Source: Endozoicomonas sp. OPT23 (GTDB taxonomy: Bacteria > Pseudomonadota > Gammaproteobacteria > Pseudomonadales > Endozoicomonadaceae). Taken from it: a stretch of 64,000 nucleotides of DNA. The stretch is from contig NZ_PPFD01000003.1 in the NCBI RefSeq assembly GCF_009653635.1, forward strand, positions 124,001 through 188,000, given 5' to 3'. The translations under genes and the position numbers were made by a program. Every line of letters begins with the position of its first letter. Position 1 is the stretch's first letter. The notes under the pieces are model-generated. The model worked only from the letters and a program-made list of their open reading frames with translations. It was not told the DNA's origin and did not search any database. Shown here one piece after another: positions 7,172-16,246 of this stretch.

Positions 7172-8056
7172 ATGGTAAACCCAGTTTGGCTAAAAACCTT
7201 TATCACGCTGATAGAACAAGGTCATTTCACTCGCACCGCTGAAGTTCTGGCCATGACACAACCTGGTGTCAGCCAGCATATTAAAAAGCTGGAAGAGTAT
7301 TATCAGACTTCTCTGATCAATCGTTTTGGCAAACAGTTTGAACTCACACCCAGTGGTGAAACAGTCTACCGTTTTGCACAGAGCCTGATTGAGAGTGAAG
7401 TTCAGCTGCGTGAATCACTGATCAAGGATCACCCATACAGCGGCATCTGTCGTATATCTTCACCCGGCGCTTTAGGGCTGAACATTTACCCCAGGCTCAT
7501 AGAACTGCAAAAGCAATACCCTGAACTCAGCATTCATTATGAAGTAGCACCAAATCACAGAATAGAAGAAGAGCTGCTCAACAATCATATAGACTGTGGT
7601 TTGATGACTCGGAAACCAAAACAGGAAAGTGTTTTGTCTGCTCATGAAGTCAGTTCAGAACAACTCTGTTTAGTCGTTCCTGCCACTTTCAGTTTCACAG
7701 GCTATTCATCACTGAGGAAGCTGGGACTGATTGGCCACCCAGATGCCAGCCACCATGTCAGCCTGATGTTTCAGGAGAATTTTCCTGAGGAGTTCAGAGG
7801 CATTGGCAGCTTCCCTGATCACGGGTACGTCAATCAAATTAATCAGATTCTGGAACCCGTGGCGTCAGGGCTTGGTTTCACTGTTCTGCCTGTCTCTGTT
7901 GTGCAGAGTTTCTCCAGACCAGAGCTATTGAAGATGGTGGAGTTACCCTGCACAGTGGATGAAACCGTGTTTCTGGTGACCAAGACCCACAAACCACTGG
8001 CTTCAAGATACAGTTTTCTTTTCGAGACTCTTTTCAGCACTCCCTTCAGAGGATGA
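7172..8056 (+). CDS. LysR-family transcriptional regulator
   Basis: This is a 294-residue protein. It has an N-terminal winged HTH (LKTFITLIEQGHFTRTAEVL then TQPGVSQHIKKLE, residues about 5-45), followed by a periplasmic-binding-protein-like effector domain from residue 90. Length and layout are typical of the family. The 3' end overlaps the 3' end of the convergent rmuC by 54 bp. No divergent target gene is adjacent, so its regulon cannot be read from context. Confidence 0.9.
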   Translation: MVNPVWLKTFITLIEQGHFTRTAEVLAMTQPGVSQHIKKLEEYYQTSLINRFGKQFELTPSGETVYRFAQSLIESEVQLRESLIKDHPYSGICRISSPGALGLNIYPRLIELQKQYPELSIHYEVAPNHRIEEELLNNHIDCGLMTRKPKQESVLSAHEVSSEQLCLVVPATFSFTGYSSLRKLGLIGHPDASHHVSLMFQENFPEEFRGIGSFPDHGYVNQINQILEPVASGLGFTVLPVSVVQSFSRPELLKMVELPCTVDETVFLVTKTHKPLASRYSFLFETLFSTPFRG

Positions 8057-9520
8057 CTGATCGGCCTCAAGCGCTATATCACTGCCCAGATCAGCCGTTT
8101 CCAGTGTCTGCCTGGGTAGTTCTTTCTTCACCCTAACGCCCAGAGTGAGGAACTGGTCAGCCTGAGAAATCAGGTTGCCCCTGCCATGTTTGAGCGTTCC
8201 CAACGCATCGTCATAGGTGGCGCGGACATTCACTAACTGAGTGTCCAGCTTTTCCATCTTCTCGACAAAGATGCGAAGTTTGTCGTACACCTGACGGGCA
8301 CGGTCTGCCAATTTACGGGCGTTGGCATTCTGACGTTCAATGGTCCATAGGTTAGAAACTGTTCTCAGCGTTGCCAGTAATGTCGTAGGCGTGACCACGA
8401 CAATACGTTTCTCAAAGGCTTCGTTGAACAACTGCTGCTCATGCTGGAAAGCCACCATAAAAGCAGGCTCTATTGGCATGAACATAAAGACAAAATCCGG
8501 TGCTTTCACTTCTGGCAGAGACGGATAGTCCTTCTCGTTAAGGCTCTTGATATGGTTGCGAATACTCTGGATATGTCGCTTAAGAGCGACTGCTCTTTCT
8601 TCCTCGGTGTCTGCACTCACATAAGCCATGTAATCCACCAGCGACACCTTGGAGTCAATAATCAGGTGCTTCTGCTCTGGCAGATAAACAATAAAGTCCG
8701 GGCGTTTATTCTGACCTTCTTCATCCTTAAAGTTAGGTTCCCGCTCGTACTCCTGACCTTTTATCAGGCCGCTGCTTTCCAGAATTTTCTCTACCTGCAA
8801 TTCACCCCAGTTACCCTGAAGTTTTTTGTCACCTTTTAATGCTTTGGCAAGGTTGCCAGCTTCGTCAGTAATTCTCTGGTTCAGGGAATAAAGGGTTTCC
8901 AGCTGTTGTTTGAGTGCCGCACGACCTTCATTATCCGCTTTCTGTGCTTCTTCAACCTTGTTTCTGAAATCCCCTAACTGCTCTTTAAAAGGTTTCAGCA
9001 GATGTTCAAGCCGTTCCTGCTGCTGCTCGGAAACCAGTTTGCTTTTAGCGTCCAGAATATCGTTGGCAAGGTTGCCAAACTCTTCCTTCATGGCCTGTTT
9101 GTTTTCTTCCAGTTGCTGAAGGGAACGGGTGTTTTGCTTCTGCTGCTCGTCAAGGCGAACCTTCAGCTCTCTCACCTGTTTTTCTGCCAGAACCCGGGTT
9201 TCCTGTTCCCGCAGCTTTTCGTCTGTAAGAAGCTGAATCTGATTATCCCGCTCAGCAACTCGATGCCTTTCGTTCTGTAACAGAGCTTCCAGCTTGCCCT
9301 TGATAATCTGTAGATCTCTAATATCCTGCTGAGACTTTTCCCGAACAGCCACCAGCCTGTTATTTTCAGCGGTCAGTTCAGTAATTTTACTGCCCTGTTG
9401 CTGGGCAATGTACTCAACCTGCTGGCTACCGTTACCAGCCTTCTGCCGTGCAACCAACCAGCCCAGGGCAAAAGAAATAAGGGCAACAACCAGGACAATG
9501 CCCAGGGTACTCAAATCCAT
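8003..9520 (-). CDS. rmuC: DNA recombination protein RmuC
   Basis: This is a 505-residue protein. An N-terminal membrane segment (LGIVLVVALISFALGWLVA, residues 5-23) is followed by a long Gln/Glu/Lys/Arg-rich coiled coil to about residue 200, then the conserved RmuC domain: NWGELQVEKILESSGL, RPDFIVYLP, LIIDSKVSLVDY, FMFMPIEPAF and VVTPTTLLATLRT. The DSK and ExxxD-like strands fit the nuclease-like fold proposed for RmuC, which limits DNA rearrangements at inverted repeats. The C-terminus is a variable acidic/Ser-rich tail that overlaps the LysR gene on the other strand. Confidence 0.93.
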   Translation of the reverse strand: MDLSTLGIVLVVALISFALGWLVARQKAGNGSQQVEYIAQQQGSKITELTAENNRLVAVREKSQQDIRDLQIIKGKLEALLQNERHRVAERDNQIQLLTDEKLREQETRVLAEKQVRELKVRLDEQQKQNTRSLQQLEENKQAMKEEFGNLANDILDAKSKLVSEQQQERLEHLLKPFKEQLGDFRNKVEEAQKADNEGRAALKQQLETLYSLNQRITDEAGNLAKALKGDKKLQGNWGELQVEKILESSGLIKGQEYEREPNFKDEEGQNKRPDFIVYLPEQKHLIIDSKVSLVDYMAYVSADTEEERAVALKRHIQSIRNHIKSLNEKDYPSLPEVKAPDFVFMFMPIEPAFMVAFQHEQQLFNEAFEKRIVVVTPTTLLATLRTVSNLWTIERQNANARKLADRARQVYDKLRIFVEKMEKLDTQLVNVRATYDDALGTLKHGRGNLISQADQFLTLGVRVKKELPRQTLETADLGSDIALEADQSSSEGSAEKSLEKKTVS

Positions 9521-9632
9521 GTGTCATTCTCAAATAGAGTAGAATTACTACAAGAGTGCTAGACAAGCCAAGGCTTGGTCAATAGTCACAAATCTATAGC
9601 TGTCACCCGAGAACAGCTTCCAAGGACTGCCA

Positions 9633-10103
9633 TTGAATAAATCTGACATTCATTCCGCTCTGATCTCTGCTCTGGAACAGCAGTGGCAAGCGGCACTGAA
9701 AGCTGCTGATACGGCTCAGGAAGCCGCCAGCGACAGTGAAAACAAACCTGAAAATCAGTACGACACACTTGCTCTGGAGGCTGCTTATCTGGCTCATGGC
9801 CAGTCCGAGAGGGTACTGGAACTTGAACAGGCGTTGCTCACCTGTAAGAAAATGCCCATCAAATCATTCTCTGATGACAATACTATTGCCCTGGGCGCAC
9901 TGGTCGAACTCGCTGATGGCAAACAGTTGCTCTGGTTTTATCTCAGTCCTGTCGGTGGTGGGATTGTCCTGAACGTGAAAGGCTCAACTATCACCGTTAT
10001 CAACCCCAAAGCACCTGTTGCCTGTCTGCTGACAGGTAAACTCTGCGGTGATGAGATTGAGCTCCCCAATGGCGGTCTCTATGAAATTCTGTCAGTCTAC
10101 TGA
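9633..10103 (+). CDS. GreA/GreB-like C-terminal-domain protein
   Basis: This is a 156-residue protein starting at TTG 9633, preceded by AAGGA at a good distance; no suitable ATG is present. The N-terminal half is helical (EQQWQAALKAADTAQEAASDSE) and the C-terminal half is a beta-rich domain (LGALVELADGKQLLWFYLSP, VNPKAPVACLLTGKLCGDEIEL) resembling the FKBP-like C-terminal domain of GreA/GreB and Rnk proteins, which bind RNA polymerase. It is short of the full coiled-coil finger, so cleavage-factor activity is doubtful. It is followed after 30 bp by the DUF1415 gene. Confidence 0.65.
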   Translation: MNKSDIHSALISALEQQWQAALKAADTAQEAASDSENKPENQYDTLALEAAYLAHGQSERVLELEQALLTCKKMPIKSFSDDNTIALGALVELADGKQLLWFYLSPVGGGIVLNVKGSTITVINPKAPVACLLTGKLCGDEIELPNGGLYEILSVY

Positions 10104-10133
10104 GCGCATTTATTCAGTCAGGAAGTAAATACC

Positions 10134-10691
10134 ATGTCACGGGAAACTGAAGCCGTAAAACAGTGGTTACAGGATGTTGTTATTGGCCTTAACCTCTGCC
10201 CATTTGCAGCCTGGCCGTGGAATAAAGGACTGATTCGAATTGAATCGACAGAGGCAGAAAGTGAATCTGACCTGCTGGTAAAACTGCATGATGAATGCCG
10301 TCTTCTTGAGAACAGTTCGGCAGACGAACTGGAAACAACGCTGCTGGTGACTCCAAAGATGCTGGCTGATTTCTATGACTACAACCAGTTTCTGGACAGT
10401 GTTGACCAACTACTGGTTGAGTATCAGTGGGAAGGTATTTTTCAGATTGCCAGCTTCCACCCTGATTACTGCTTTGGTGGTACTCAGCCTGAGGATGCAG
10501 AAAATCTTACCAATAGATCTCCTTACCCGGTTCTTCATATCATCAGGGAAGAATCTCTGGAAAAAGCCGTGGAACAACACCCGGATCCGGATGGTATTCC
10601 AGACAGAAATATTGAAGCTATGAATAAACTCGATGACACTGAAAAGCAGAAGCTTTTTCCCTACCTTTTCACTGCTCAACCCGGCAGGTAA
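10134..10691 (+). CDS. DUF1415 family protein
   Basis: This is a 185-residue protein with conserved family features: VKQWLQDVVIGLNLCPFA at the N-terminus, QIASFHPDYCFGGT in the middle, and a NLTNRSPYPVLHIIREES segment near residue 130. Function is unknown; the conserved Cys, His and Asp could bind metal or cofactor, but this is not established. It is probably co-transcribed with the GreA/B-like gene and ends just before a good intrinsic terminator. Confidence 0.85.
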   Translation: MSRETEAVKQWLQDVVIGLNLCPFAAWPWNKGLIRIESTEAESESDLLVKLHDECRLLENSSADELETTLLVTPKMLADFYDYNQFLDSVDQLLVEYQWEGIFQIASFHPDYCFGGTQPEDAENLTNRSPYPVLHIIREESLEKAVEQHPDPDGIPDRNIEAMNKLDDTEKQKLFPYLFTAQPGR

Positions 10692-10707
10692 GGCACTCCT
10701 TAACAGG

Positions 10708-10737
10708 GCTCCTGCATTAATGTTGCAGGAGCTTTTT
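10708..10737 (+). terminator. intrinsic terminator
   Basis: GCTCCTGCA and TGCAGGAGC form a perfect 9-bp stem with a 7-nt loop, followed directly by TTTTT. It lies 16 bp after the DUF1415 stop codon. Confidence 0.88.
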
Positions 10738-10841
10738 GCTAATCCCGGGCAAAAGAAAAATCATCGGTTTCGCTGCCATTGATAAGCTCTGTCATTGTTC
10801 AGCTCGGCCATTGATAAGTAGCTGTTTGAAAAACCGGTTTT

Positions 10842-11213
10842 TCAATACTGCTCGGATACCTCAAAATGATCCCGGACCAGTTTCCATCGTTTAGGGTCCG
10901 TTTTTACCCACTCCTCAAGAGTGATAATTCCCCGCCCGACATTCATGGTCCAATCAGCGCCGAGATGAACCGTTATATCATCAAGCTGTTTTAACCAGAT
11001 ATTGTGATATTCAAGGTCCGTCGCCCCGGACTGGAGGAAAGGTCGCCAGAAGTGATCGATATTCTCCGAGCCATGAAAGCTCCCCATAGGTTTCACTTCC
11101 ATTTCTGCATCAGCCTGATAGGCCGACACGCAATAATCCACATCACCACCATTAAAATGTTTTACCCACTGTTTGCTGGCGACCAGCACCTCTGAAAGTG
11201 CGTTATGGCTCAT
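10842..11213 (-). CDS. NTF2/SnoaL-like small protein
   Basis: This is a 123-residue protein from ATG 11211-11213, with AGGGTG about 8 nt upstream; a GTG three codons earlier is also possible. The pattern of an N-terminal helix (VASKQWVKHFNGGDVDYCV), a short acidic turn and curved strands (DAEMEVKPMGSFHG, WTMNVGRGIITLEEWVK) fits the cone-shaped SnoaL/NTF2-like fold used by small isomerases and hydrolases, and by proteins with no known reaction. It follows the VOC-protein gene on the same strand by about 40 bp and is probably the last gene of that operon. Confidence 0.65.
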   Translation of the reverse strand: MSHNALSEVLVASKQWVKHFNGGDVDYCVSAYQADAEMEVKPMGSFHGSENIDHFWRPFLQSGATDLEYHNIWLKQLDDITVHLGADWTMNVGRGIITLEEWVKTDPKRWKLVRDHFEVSEQY

Positions 11214-11252
11214 CTTCAACACCCTGTATGCATCGCAAAAGGTGGCTGAAGT

Positions 11253-11591
11253 CTAGTCCATGTTTTCTGTGTCGTTTATTTCCACGTATTCGACAGGTGC
11301 CCCATTCTCTTCAATAAAGGCTACCCGTATGCCATCAGAAGGTTCAGTCGGTTCAATAATTACTTTTTTGCCTTCAATAGCCTTATCCAGATCATCCACC
11401 TGAAACGCTACATGGGGAATAGTCTTCACTAATTCAGGTAACGGGCAGTCGTCGTCAAACCGCATCCATTCAATTTTATGTTCAGTCGTTTCATAGCCAC
11501 TGACGGACATTTTCAGGTGAGGAATATATCGTTCTTCCTTTTTCTTTTCCCGGGTCGGAATGCCCAGATGGTGATACTTCAAACCATTCAT
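11253..11591 (-). CDS. VOC (glyoxalase/bleomycin-resistance) fold protein
   Basis: This is a 112-residue protein beginning LKYHHLGIPTREKK, with PHVAFQVDDLDKAI in the middle and AFIEENGAPVEYVEI at the end, which matches a single vicinal-oxygen-chelate module with candidate metal ligands His, His and Glu. The first codon overlaps the MFS stop by ATGA, so it is translationally coupled to the transporter and may act on the same substrate. The substrate is unknown. Confidence 0.75.
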   Translation of the reverse strand: MNGLKYHHLGIPTREKKKEERYIPHLKMSVSGYETTEHKIEWMRFDDDCPLPELVKTIPHVAFQVDDLDKAIEGKKVIIEPTEPSDGIRVAFIEENGAPVEYVEINDTENMD

Positions 11592-12874
11592 TCAACCGCA
11601 CTCTCTTGTTGTATATTGGATGTACTGCTGATATTGACCAGATTTTCCCGATATTTATCCTTCCAGCCTCGAGAAACTATCAATAAAAGCACAGCAAAGG
11701 CCGCTGGCAGCACTGCAGGCGCGAGCAGAAACCCCTGTTGGCAGAGCCATTCCAGCGTTAACGGCGTAGCACCACCAATAAAAGCAAACGCCAGATTATG
11801 GCTGAAAGCAACGCCAGAGAACCGAACCCCTGTTGGAAACAGTTCCACCATGGAAGATTCATAAATTCCCATCACCAACCCACCGGCCAGCAGCAGCGGA
11901 AGAAAGGCAATATAGGCGGGTAGCAGCTCATACCTTAGAAGCGTTACGGTAAAAGGAAGCATCAACATGATCAGAGCGCCTGCTCTCATCATTGGTAGTC
12001 GTCCGGTTCTATCCGAGCACCAGGCTACAAAAAGAGATAAAAGCGTCAGTGACAGAAAGAAGTTAAATGACGTAAATACCGGCGACTGTTGATCCTGAAG
12101 ATAATTAAACTGGTAGTTTGGCAGAAAAAACAAAGTCGAAATACAGGTGGCCGGAACCGCCGACACCAGGCTCCCACGCAATAACTCTAGCCGGTGTTTT
12201 GTCAGTAGCTGTTTAAGAGGAATTTGGCTTTCTATGGATTCCCTTTTTTCAAATACCGGAGTTTCCGTGAAAGTAGACCGGAGCCAGAAACTTAATAACC
12301 CCAGTAAACTGCCAAAAGCAAAAAGAATACGCCAGCCCCACTCAATCATGGCCGACTCACCAAACCAGAAATAAAAACCTGCAATGGCACCAGTCGCTAA
12401 TACATTGCCAGCGGTAACACCACTGACAATCAGGCCTGTAACCAAACCTCTTTTTCCTGCAGGAGAATGTTCGGCAGCGAAGACCACAGCACCGGGAATT
12501 TCACCACCTAGAGACAACCCCTGAAGCACTCTCAGCAACAGCAACAGAAGAGGAGCCATTGCCCCTATTGCTAACGTCCCCGGAAGCAGAGCTATACCTA
12601 GCGTCGACAGAGACATCAGAATAATAGAGCCGTTATAGGACCTCTTTCTTCCTCTGGTATCACCACTGTGGCTGTACAACAGTCCACCAATAAATCGAGG
12701 CAGATAGCCCGCAAAGAAAATGGTGAACACCAGCATGGTCTGGCTGCTATGAATAAAATCAGGAAAGAAGACTTTTCCAATCACTGGAGTCAGGAACACC
12801 ATCAGGGTGAAATCGTAGAACTCCAGGGCGGCGCTGAGGGTGGTGACTAATCTGAGACGGAACTGTGATTCCAT
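11588..12874 (-). CDS. MFS transporter, MHS (metabolite:H+ symporter)-like
   Basis: This is a 428-residue protein with about 12 hydrophobic helices. Seen: the family loop GDTRGRKRSY between helices 2 and 3, RVLQGLSLGGEIPGAVVF in helix 4, and GLVTGLIVSGVTAGNVLATG in helix 5, all typical of the ProP/KgtP/ShiA branch that imports organic acids, betaines or related compounds with protons. It heads a three-gene minus-strand operon (transporter, VOC protein, NTF2-like protein). An AraC-family regulator lies immediately upstream on the same strand and may control it. The substrate cannot be read from sequence. Confidence 0.82.
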   Translation of the reverse strand: MESQFRLRLVTTLSAALEFYDFTLMVFLTPVIGKVFFPDFIHSSQTMLVFTIFFAGYLPRFIGGLLYSHSGDTRGRKRSYNGSIILMSLSTLGIALLPGTLAIGAMAPLLLLLLRVLQGLSLGGEIPGAVVFAAEHSPAGKRGLVTGLIVSGVTAGNVLATGAIAGFYFWFGESAMIEWGWRILFAFGSLLGLLSFWLRSTFTETPVFEKRESIESQIPLKQLLTKHRLELLRGSLVSAVPATCISTLFFLPNYQFNYLQDQQSPVFTSFNFFLSLTLLSLFVAWCSDRTGRLPMMRAGALIMLMLPFTVTLLRYELLPAYIAFLPLLLAGGLVMGIYESSMVELFPTGVRFSGVAFSHNLAFAFIGGATPLTLEWLCQQGFLLAPAVLPAAFAVLLLIVSRGWKDKYRENLVNISSTSNIQQESAVE

Positions 12875-13005
12875 ATTTAGATTTTGATTCTGGTAAGGAG
12901 AACCCAGTTTAGGTTACATCTTATATATGTAACAAAGTCATTAGTTGATGAATAAAGAATTAAGAATAGTCCCAACGTCTCTATTAATTGGACTTACATT
13001 CCATA

Positions 13006-13899
13006 TTAGGCCGCTTTCAATATCTGCTTACGAAACTGTCCCGGCGGCATACCATAGAACTTTTGAAACGCTTCATAAAAGCGGCTGTTAGAACTAAATC
13101 CGCAACTTAAACCAACCTCGGATATCTGGCTTTCTTTATCCTGTAACATTAGCTGGGCCTTCTGAAGTCTCTGAAACTGCAAATACTGCTTTATTGTATT
13201 GCCCATAACAGATGAAAAAAGATTCGTCGTATAATTTTTATGCAGCCCCAGATGCTTCGCAACATCAGCCGTTGAAATCGGTTTATGGAGATTCTCGGCA
13301 ATAAAGCGCACCATTTCAGAAACATGCTGAGCACCTTTTAGCTTTGAAGTTGCCACCTGAGCTTCTGCTTCAATACCATCCGGGTGATCCCAACCCATCA
13401 GTGCCACTCTTTTCAGGCAGAGCGCAATCTCTCCCAGTATCAATTCCCGAAATTCAGTTTGCTCAAGACTATATTCCCTGAACCATCTGTCCAAAGTCGC
13501 ATATAGAAGTGACGCATCCAGTCTGGCAAGAGCAAGATTGCCAGAAAGAATATCCTGCCGAAACTGTTCGGGAAGTGACCATTCGAGAAACAGGGGCAGT
13601 GGGATATAGAGATTAAACAGCTTCCCCTCGCCCTGAATATCAATCATCTGATGAGGGACATTGGCCCAGAAGATCGCCAAACGGTTTTCCGGTACCTCTT
13701 CCCTGCGACCATTGATGATATAGGTGGCACTGCAGTTAATCAGAAAGTTTAGCTCTACATGGCCATGGACATGCCCCCGTTCCATTACATAGGGCGCACG
13801 GGCTTCTATATAGAAGATATCCCCCTGGATATCGGAGATCGAACCGGGCATTTGGTACACGCCTTCAGTTCTGGAAAGGTGAAATGTTTTTTTAGCCAT
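13006..13899 (-). CDS. AraC-family regulator with cupin sensor domain
   Basis: This is a 297-residue protein from ATG 13897-13899; a TTG six codons upstream would extend it. The N-terminal half is a cupin-like sensor (ERGHVHGHVELNFLINCSATYII). The C-terminal 100 residues hold two HTH motifs (STADVAKHLGLHKNYTTNLF and EVGLSCGFSSNSRFYEAFQK followed by YGMPPGQFRK). It probably responds to a small metabolite, and either the MFS operon downstream or galETK, divergent across 178 bp, could be its target. Confidence 0.85.
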   Translation of the reverse strand: MAKKTFHLSRTEGVYQMPGSISDIQGDIFYIEARAPYVMERGHVHGHVELNFLINCSATYIINGRREEVPENRLAIFWANVPHQMIDIQGEGKLFNLYIPLPLFLEWSLPEQFRQDILSGNLALARLDASLLYATLDRWFREYSLEQTEFRELILGEIALCLKRVALMGWDHPDGIEAEAQVATSKLKGAQHVSEMVRFIAENLHKPISTADVAKHLGLHKNYTTNLFSSVMGNTIKQYLQFQRLQKAQLMLQDKESQISEVGLSCGFSSNSRFYEAFQKFYGMPPGQFRKQILKAA

Positions 13900-14076
13900 C
13901 GCTGATTTCTCGCCCAAGGCGGTTCGAACAAAAAGTGATCTGAATCAGTTTGAGGCATCCATAATAACGAAAATCTTTGTTTTCGGGAAAAACTCTTTAA
14001 ATTCTGTAAAAGAATAACACCCCATCTCAGCTCTACACTTAAACCATCACATTATTCATCTTCGGATCACTGCATC

Positions 14077-15093
14077 ATGAGCATTCTGATTACCGGTGGC
14101 GCCGGTTACATTGGCAGCCACACCTGCATCGAGCTTCTGGAAAGCGGCTTTGACATTGTTGTTGTTGATAACCTGTGCAACAGCAGTCGTGAAGCCATGA
14201 AGCGGGTTGAGGCCCTGACAGGAAAAAGCATTCCTTTCTACGAAGCTGATATCCGTAATCCGGAAGCCATGACTGAAGTTTTCAAGGCTCACCAGATTGA
14301 AGCAGTGATCCATTTCGCAGGCCTGAAAGCGGTGGGCGAATCCACCCGGATTCCACGTACTTACTACGACAACAACGTCACCGGCACACTGAAGCTGGTT
14401 GAAGTGATGGAACAATTTAACGTCCATCATCTGGTATTCAGTTCTTCTGCCACGGTTTATGGCGACCCTGCCATTGTGCCGATCACCGAAGATATGCCAA
14501 CAGGTGCGACCACCAACCCTTATGGCCGCAGTAAATACATTGTTGAAGAGATGCTGAAGGATATCTCCGCTTCCGACAACAAGTGGAACTTTACCCTGCT
14601 GCGCTACTTCAATCCGGTTGGTTCCCATGAATCAGGACAGATCGGTGAAGACCCAAAAGGTATTCCCAACAACCTGATGCCATTTATTGCCCAGGTTGCT
14701 GTAGGCAAGCGTGAACAGCTGAGCGTGTTTGGTGATGACTATGACACCAAGGACGGCACCGGTGTTCGTGACTATATCCATGTTGTTGACTTGGCTCAGG
14801 GCCATGTAGCTGCTGTAAAAACCCACCAGCAAGATGCTGGCCTGCATATTTACAATCTGGGTTCAGGCACTGGCTCCAGTGTACTTGAAATGCTGCAAGC
14901 TTTTGAAAAGAGCTGTGGAAAAAGCCTCCCTTACTCCATTCAGCCACGCCGCCCGGGTGATATTGCCGAGTGTTACGCCGATCCATCCTTTGCTGAAAAA
15001 GCATTGAGCTGGAAAGCCAGTCGTACCGTCGAAACCATGACCGACGACACCTGGCGTTGGCAGTCCGGTAACCCGAACGGTTACGAAAGCTAA
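14077..15093 (+). CDS. galE: UDP-glucose 4-epimerase
   Basis: This is a 338-residue protein, the usual length. Seen: the NAD-binding GGAGYIGSHT at residues 7-16; a catalytic Ser in FSSSATVYGDP near residue 125; the YxxxK pair Tyr149/Lys153 in NPYGRSKYIVEEM; and the ending TDDTWRWQSGNPNGY typical of GalE. It interconverts UDP-galactose and UDP-glucose. It is first in a galE-galT-galK operon with 71 and 14 bp gaps. There is no galM in the window. Confidence 0.96.
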   Translation: MSILITGGAGYIGSHTCIELLESGFDIVVVDNLCNSSREAMKRVEALTGKSIPFYEADIRNPEAMTEVFKAHQIEAVIHFAGLKAVGESTRIPRTYYDNNVTGTLKLVEVMEQFNVHHLVFSSSATVYGDPAIVPITEDMPTGATTNPYGRSKYIVEEMLKDISASDNKWNFTLLRYFNPVGSHESGQIGEDPKGIPNNLMPFIAQVAVGKREQLSVFGDDYDTKDGTGVRDYIHVVDLAQGHVAAVKTHQQDAGLHIYNLGSGTGSSVLEMLQAFEKSCGKSLPYSIQPRRPGDIAECYADPSFAEKALSWKASRTVETMTDDTWRWQSGNPNGYES

Positions 15094-15164
15094 GAATATA
15101 TTGTGCAGCCAGACATTCATCTCTGGCTGCAATTGAAGATTAAAACGAACAGAAGCATACGACC

Positions 15165-16232
15165 ATGAGTGAACAAGTTTTTAATCCGGTAGATCATCCT
15201 CACCGCCGCTTTAACCCGCTGACCGGCGAATGGGTTCTGGTATCCCCTCATCGCGCCAAACGTCCGTGGCAGGGGCAGGTAGAAGCGACTGCTCCGGAGC
15301 AAAAAGAAAGCCACGATCCAGAGTGTTTTTTGTGTCCAGGCAATACTCGTATCACTGGCGATAGCAATCCGGATTACACAGACCCATATGTGTTTCCAAA
15401 CGACTTTCCAGCACTGCTGACAGACACACCGGATACTTCTGAAGGCGAAGCAAAGAAAGGTGACCTCTTTAAAAGTGACACCGCCCGTGGTGAAGCTCGT
15501 GTTATCTGCTTCTCGCCCGATCACAGCAAAACACTGCCACAGCTGTCCGAACAAGAGATCCGTAAGATTGTTGACATGTGGGGCGAGCAGGTTATTGAAC
15601 TGGGCCAAACCTACCCATGGGTTCAGCTGTTTGAAAACAAGGGCGCGGTAATGGGTTGCTCCAATCCGCACCCTCACGGTCAGATCTGGGCCAGCAGCTT
15701 CCTGCCAAACGAAGCGCACAAGGCGGACAAGAACCAGCTGAAATGGATGCAGGAAAACAACAGCAACCTGCTGGTTGATTACGCACGACAGGAATCCGAG
15801 TCCGGCGAGCGTACCGTGGTAGAAAACGAACACTGGATCGCTGTCGTGCCTTACTGGGCAGCATGGCCTTTCGAAACCCTGCTGCTGCCAAAGCGTCATG
15901 TACTGCGTATGCCAGACCTGACCGATGAAGAGCGTGATGCTCTGGCCAGCATTATGAAGAAACTGACCACCCGTTACGACAACCTGTTCAAGACTTCTTT
16001 CCCGTATTCCATGGGCTGGCATGGTGCTCCGCTTGACGTGAATAACGAAGGCACTGATTACAGCCACTGGCAGCTGCACGCTCACTTCTATCCACCACTG
16101 CTGCGTTCAGCCACTGTTCGCAAGTTTATGGTGGGCTTTGAAATGCTGGCCGAAATCCAGCGTGACCTGACCGCCGAACAGGCTGCAGACCGTCTGCGTG
16201 ATCTGTCTGAAACACATTATCTGGAAGCCTGA
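15165..16232 (+). CDS. galT: galactose-1-phosphate uridylyltransferase
   Basis: This is a 355-residue protein. Seen: [20 protein letters not shown] at the N-terminus, CFLCPGN near residue 55 (metal ligands), and [13 protein letters not shown] near residues 164-176 with the His-Pro-His that carries the covalent uridylyl group. It exchanges UMP between UDP-glucose and galactose-1-phosphate in the Leloir pathway. The second Cys-type zinc site follows the E. coli pattern. It is the middle gene of the gal operon. Confidence 0.96.
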   Translation: MSEQVFNPVDHPHRRFNPLTGEWVLVSPHRAKRPWQGQVEATAPEQKESHDPECFLCPGNTRITGDSNPDYTDPYVFPNDFPALLTDTPDTSEGEAKKGDLFKSDTARGEARVICFSPDHSKTLPQLSEQEIRKIVDMWGEQVIELGQTYPWVQLFENKGAVMGCSNPHPHGQIWASSFLPNEAHKADKNQLKWMQENNSNLLVDYARQESESGERTVVENEHWIAVVPYWAAWPFETLLLPKRHVLRMPDLTDEERDALASIMKKLTTRYDNLFKTSFPYSMGWHGAPLDVNNEGTDYSHWQLHAHFYPPLLRSATVRKFMVGFEMLAEIQRDLTAEQAADRLRDLSETHYLEA

Positions 16233-16246
16233 ACAGGAGCAGTAAC

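Noticed and set aside
15117-16085. 322-codon reverse frame
   Set aside because: Antisense to galT; long only because of codon bias in the real gene.
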